The notes beneath the pieces were generated by a model. The model ran no database searches. It had not been told where the DNA came from and worked only from the letters and a program-made list of their open reading frames with translations. A stretch of 7,047 nt of DNA from Phycisphaerales bacterium (GTDB taxonomy: Bacteria > Planctomycetota > Phycisphaerae > Phycisphaerales > UBA1924), in contig JAUXUZ010000026.1 of assembly GCA_030680655.1 (NCBI GenBank), positions 1-7,047 on the forward strand. Direction: 5' to 3'. The position numbers and the translations under genes were made by a program. How positions within the stretch are numbered: the stretch's first letter is position 1; every line of letters begins with the position of its first letter. This document shows positions 5,575 to 7,047 of the stretch, piece by piece.

Positions 5575-5810
5575 CCGCCGCGCCCGGCCCGCGAGAGTGC
5601 TCGGGGCCGAGGTGTGGGTGAAACTGGTGAATTGCGACCAGCCCGCGCCGACCGACCCGAACGCGCTCACGTTCCTGACCATGACCACCAATCCGGGTTT
5701 CCGCACGGTGTTCAAGGCTGCTCAAGTCGGCAAAACGTGCTCATGGGCGCTGGATCAACACCCGCGGTAATAAGAGCTCGTCGCCGGAGATCATCGCATC
5801 GGACGCGGCC
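5575..5810 (+). pseudogene. Frameshifted C-terminal remnant of a fibronectin-III-like planctomycete surface protein
   Basis: One plus-strand frame reads RRARPARVLGAEVWVKL, then PAPTDPNALTFLTM and QVGKTC, up to about 5746. It then runs to a stop at 5768. The next frame, from about 5748, continues with RWINTRGNKSSSPEIIAS. From memory, a family of about 220-residue proteins common in planctomycetes ends with the same order: GAE-[IV]-WVK, PPPTDP, FLALDT, AGKTAHYMLRWVNTRG and a closing PWSE segment. The homologous order across two frames indicates loss of a reading frame around 5741-5748. Only the last third of such a protein is visible; I see no N-terminal part between 5474 and 5575. Family recognition is from memory and not a database match. 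The function of intact members is not established; a beta-sandwich fold is inferred. Confidence 0.6.
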
Positions 5811-5925
5811 ACCGGGCGAAGTTCAAATCCCCTCAACACTCAACCCAACTCGCCCCCAAATCTCCAACTCGAAGCGGAGCAATTGAACCGCTCTGTGCCG
5901 GCGCAGGTCCCGCCGCCACTACGAG

Positions 5926-5957
5926 AAAGCCCTTCGATGTGCTCATCGAAGGGCTTT
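5926..5957 (-). terminator. Perfect 14-bp hairpin, probable terminator after tRNA-Pro
   Basis: Stem arms 5926-5939 and 5944-5957 pair perfectly around a 4-base loop (TGCT on the plus strand). The stem starts with AAA and ends with TTT, and lies 13 bases past the tRNA 3' end in the direction of transcription. The T-run is only three bases long on either strand, so efficiency is uncertain. Symmetry would let it act in both directions. Confidence 0.75.
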
Positions 5958-5970
5958 ACTCTGAACAAAA

Positions 5971-6044
5971 TCAGGGCGACAGGATTTGAACCTGCGACCT
6001 CGAGGACCCAAACCCCGCGCTCTACCAAACTGAGCTACGCCCTG
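5971..6044 (-). tRNA. tRNA-Pro (anticodon UGG)
   Basis: Complete 74-base cloverleaf on the minus strand. The 7-bp acceptor stem (6038-6044 with 5972-5978) has the C1-G72 pair characteristic of bacterial tRNA-Pro and discriminator A73 at 5971. The D stem is GCTC/GAGC with GG in the loop. The anticodon stem CGGGG/CCTCG has one G-U pair, and its loop TTTGGGT places TGG at 34-36. The T arm has loop TTCGAAT. The 3' CCA is not encoded, so it must be added enzymatically. Confidence 0.96.
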
Positions 6045-6100
6045 TGCGGGCTGACTCTAGGCGTGGCGGGGGCTGGTGTGGCGGGGACCGCTGTGGTGTT

Positions 6101-6577
6101 TCACTTGCTCAGGTGCGCACGCAACGCGGTGTCGAAGAGCGTGTTCCACCCTTCTTCGAGCGAGCGGCGTGTGGCGGCGGTGGCGTTGCCGAAGACCGCG
6201 TGCACCAGCGTGAGCGATGCGCCGCGCGGCGCTGCGGCGATGGTGAACTCCATCGTGCCCGTGTGGGGGCCGCCCCAGCGCGGCGTGGTGTGCCCGACCA
6301 CCAGCAGCGAGTGGCCGGGGTCGACCGCGAAGACCGTGCCCCAGATCACGCCGGCGCCGGCGGGGCCCACCTCACCCATCATGCCGCCGAGGCGCGGCTC
6401 GAGCTTGAACGTCTTCGACGAAGCCTGGGCGAAGAACGCTGGCTGCCACCAGCGGTTGATGCCGGTGGTGAGGGCCGTCCAGAGCGGCCTGGGCTTGCAG
6501 GGGTAGCTCCAGCAATAGGTGGATGTGAAAACGCCCGCGGGGGTGATGCCGCGGGCGTGGGTGGTGCGTTTGGCCAT
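6101..6577 (-). CDS. SRPBCC-fold protein, AHSA1/activator-of-Hsp90-like
   Basis: The protein has 158 residues from the ATG at 6577. An ATG two codons earlier (6583) directly abuts GGAG (6584-6587), leaving no spacer, while 6577 lies 6 bases from it and is preferred. SRPBCC/AHSA1 family signs are ALTTGINRWWQP (35-46), LEPRLGGMMGE (59-69), WGTVFAVDPGHSLLVVGH (79-96), LTLVHAVFG (122-130) and EEGWNTLFD (141-149). These form a helix-grip pocket for a hydrophobic ligand; family members are varied and no ligand can be named. No signal peptide is seen. The upstream gene ends 42 bases before the start on the same strand, so the two are probably an operon; tRNA-Pro follows 56 bases downstream. Confidence 0.85.
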   Translation of the reverse strand: MAKRTTHARGITPAGVFTSTYCWSYPCKPRPLWTALTTGINRWWQPAFFAQASSKTFKLEPRLGGMMGEVGPAGAGVIWGTVFAVDPGHSLLVVGHTTPRWGGPHTGTMEFTIAAAPRGASLTLVHAVFGNATAATRRSLEEGWNTLFDTALRAHLSK

Positions 6578-6619
6578 GGGCATCTCCGTTCCCGGTGGCG
6601 GGACGGCGGAGCGTAGCCG

Positions 6620-7047
6620 TTACTTGACGGGGAGCTCTTCGAACATCAGCACCTTGGGCTTGTCGCCGGGGCGGGTGCAGCCGCTGCGGTCGAGCACCAT
6701 CATGTAGCGGCGCTGGATGCTGGGGGTCATCGGGCGGGTGTAGCGGTCCTCGTTTGGCGCTCCGCCGTTGCCGGTCCAGGGCTCGAGGCCGAGGGTGTCG
6801 CCCTCGGTGTAGCCGTTGACGAGGAAGTAAGCGCAGAAGTAGTCCGAGCTTGTCGAGACGGTGTTGAGCAGGGCATTGGCGATGGCGACCTTGCGGTCGT
6901 AGTCGGACGACTTGCCGCCGTGGACAAAGTGGTTGCCCGGCCCGACCGTGGCCGGCTTGATCGAAGCGTGGGCCGTGAGGCCGAACGCCTGCTCGCGGTT
7001 GGCACCGGTCCCTTCCTGCACGCCCAGCGCGTTGGTGTCGGAAATCT
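6620..7047 (-). CDS. C-terminal part of an unidentified planctomycete-type protein (5' end outside window)
   Basis: An open frame enters from the right edge and ends at TAA (6620-6622), giving 141 visible residues. Because the frame is open to the edge, the GTG at 7021 is probably internal. Visible features are VAIANALLNTVSTSSDYFCA, a Gly/Asn/Pro-rich segment with LEPWTGNGG, and the ending RRYMMVLDRSG ... PKVLMFEELPVK. From memory, planctomycete proteins near type IV pilus or secretion genes end in a similar way, with a segment on variable loci followed by a Arg-rich 'DRS' tail. I cannot name the family, and this placement is weak. The residues visible are soluble, with two cysteines and no membrane segment. 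It lies upstream of the SRPBCC gene on the same strand. Confidence 0.75.
   Translation of the reverse strand, partial: ISDTNALGVQEGTGANREQAFGLTAHASIKPATVGPGNHFVHGGKSSDYDRKVAIANALLNTVSTSSDYFCAYFLVNGYTEGDTLGLEPWTGNGGAPNEDRYTRPMTPSIQRRYMMVLDRSGCTRPGDKPKVLMFEELPVK

Noticed and set aside
6054..6059. TAGAGT on the minus strand as a -10 box for tRNA-Pro
   Set aside because: Position is plausible, but no -35 element accompanies it, and the tRNA may be read through from the SRPBCC gene.
5883..6506. 207-codon plus-strand open frame
   Set aside because: It runs through the terminator, the tRNA-Pro and the antisense of the SRPBCC gene.

Overview
The window reads as chromosomal DNA of a high-GC planctomycete, most likely of the Phycisphaerae. 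The main clues are two membrane proteins ending in the Cys-x-x-Cys-Gly-Tyr-x-Leu ... Cys-Pro-Glu-Cys-Gly zinc ribbon common in that group, dispersed CACGGAT heptamer clusters, and a decayed fragment of a planctomycete-type surface protein. This placement is inference from family recognition; no rRNA or marker gene is present.

Left third, minus strand (1-2476): part of an oligopeptide/dipeptide ABC importer. An OppC-type permease with two enlarged extracytoplasmic loops and poly-glycine tracts near both ends is followed, with a 4-base GTGA overlap, by an OppD-type ATPase that runs off the left edge. No OppB partner lies directly upstream of oppC; a divergent gene sits there instead.

Middle, plus strand (2511-3865): a CACGGAT repeat hairpin, then a tandem pair of paralogous membrane proteins (transmembrane segment, variable middle, transmembrane segment, zinc ribbon). 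Another repeat cluster straddles their junction and supplies the stop codon of the first gene and the start codon of the second. A 41-residue single-span membrane ORF follows with an ATGA overlap. All three look like one transcription unit of unknown function.

Right-middle, plus strand (4153-5473): an unidentified mainly helical protein with a clear ribosome binding site, a structured intergenic stretch, and a clear TspO/MBR family protein. Beyond it (about 5575-5810) is a frameshifted remnant of a fibronectin-III-like planctomycete protein.

Right end, minus strand (7047-5926): the C-terminal part of an unidentified planctomycete-type protein, an SRPBCC/AHSA1-like protein, a tRNA-Pro(UGG), and a perfect 14-bp hairpin that probably ends the unit.

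Nothing in the window is a convincing defence system or mobile element. The most unusual material is the repeat-built gene junction, the duplicated zinc-ribbon pair with its small overlapping partner, and the surface-protein relic.
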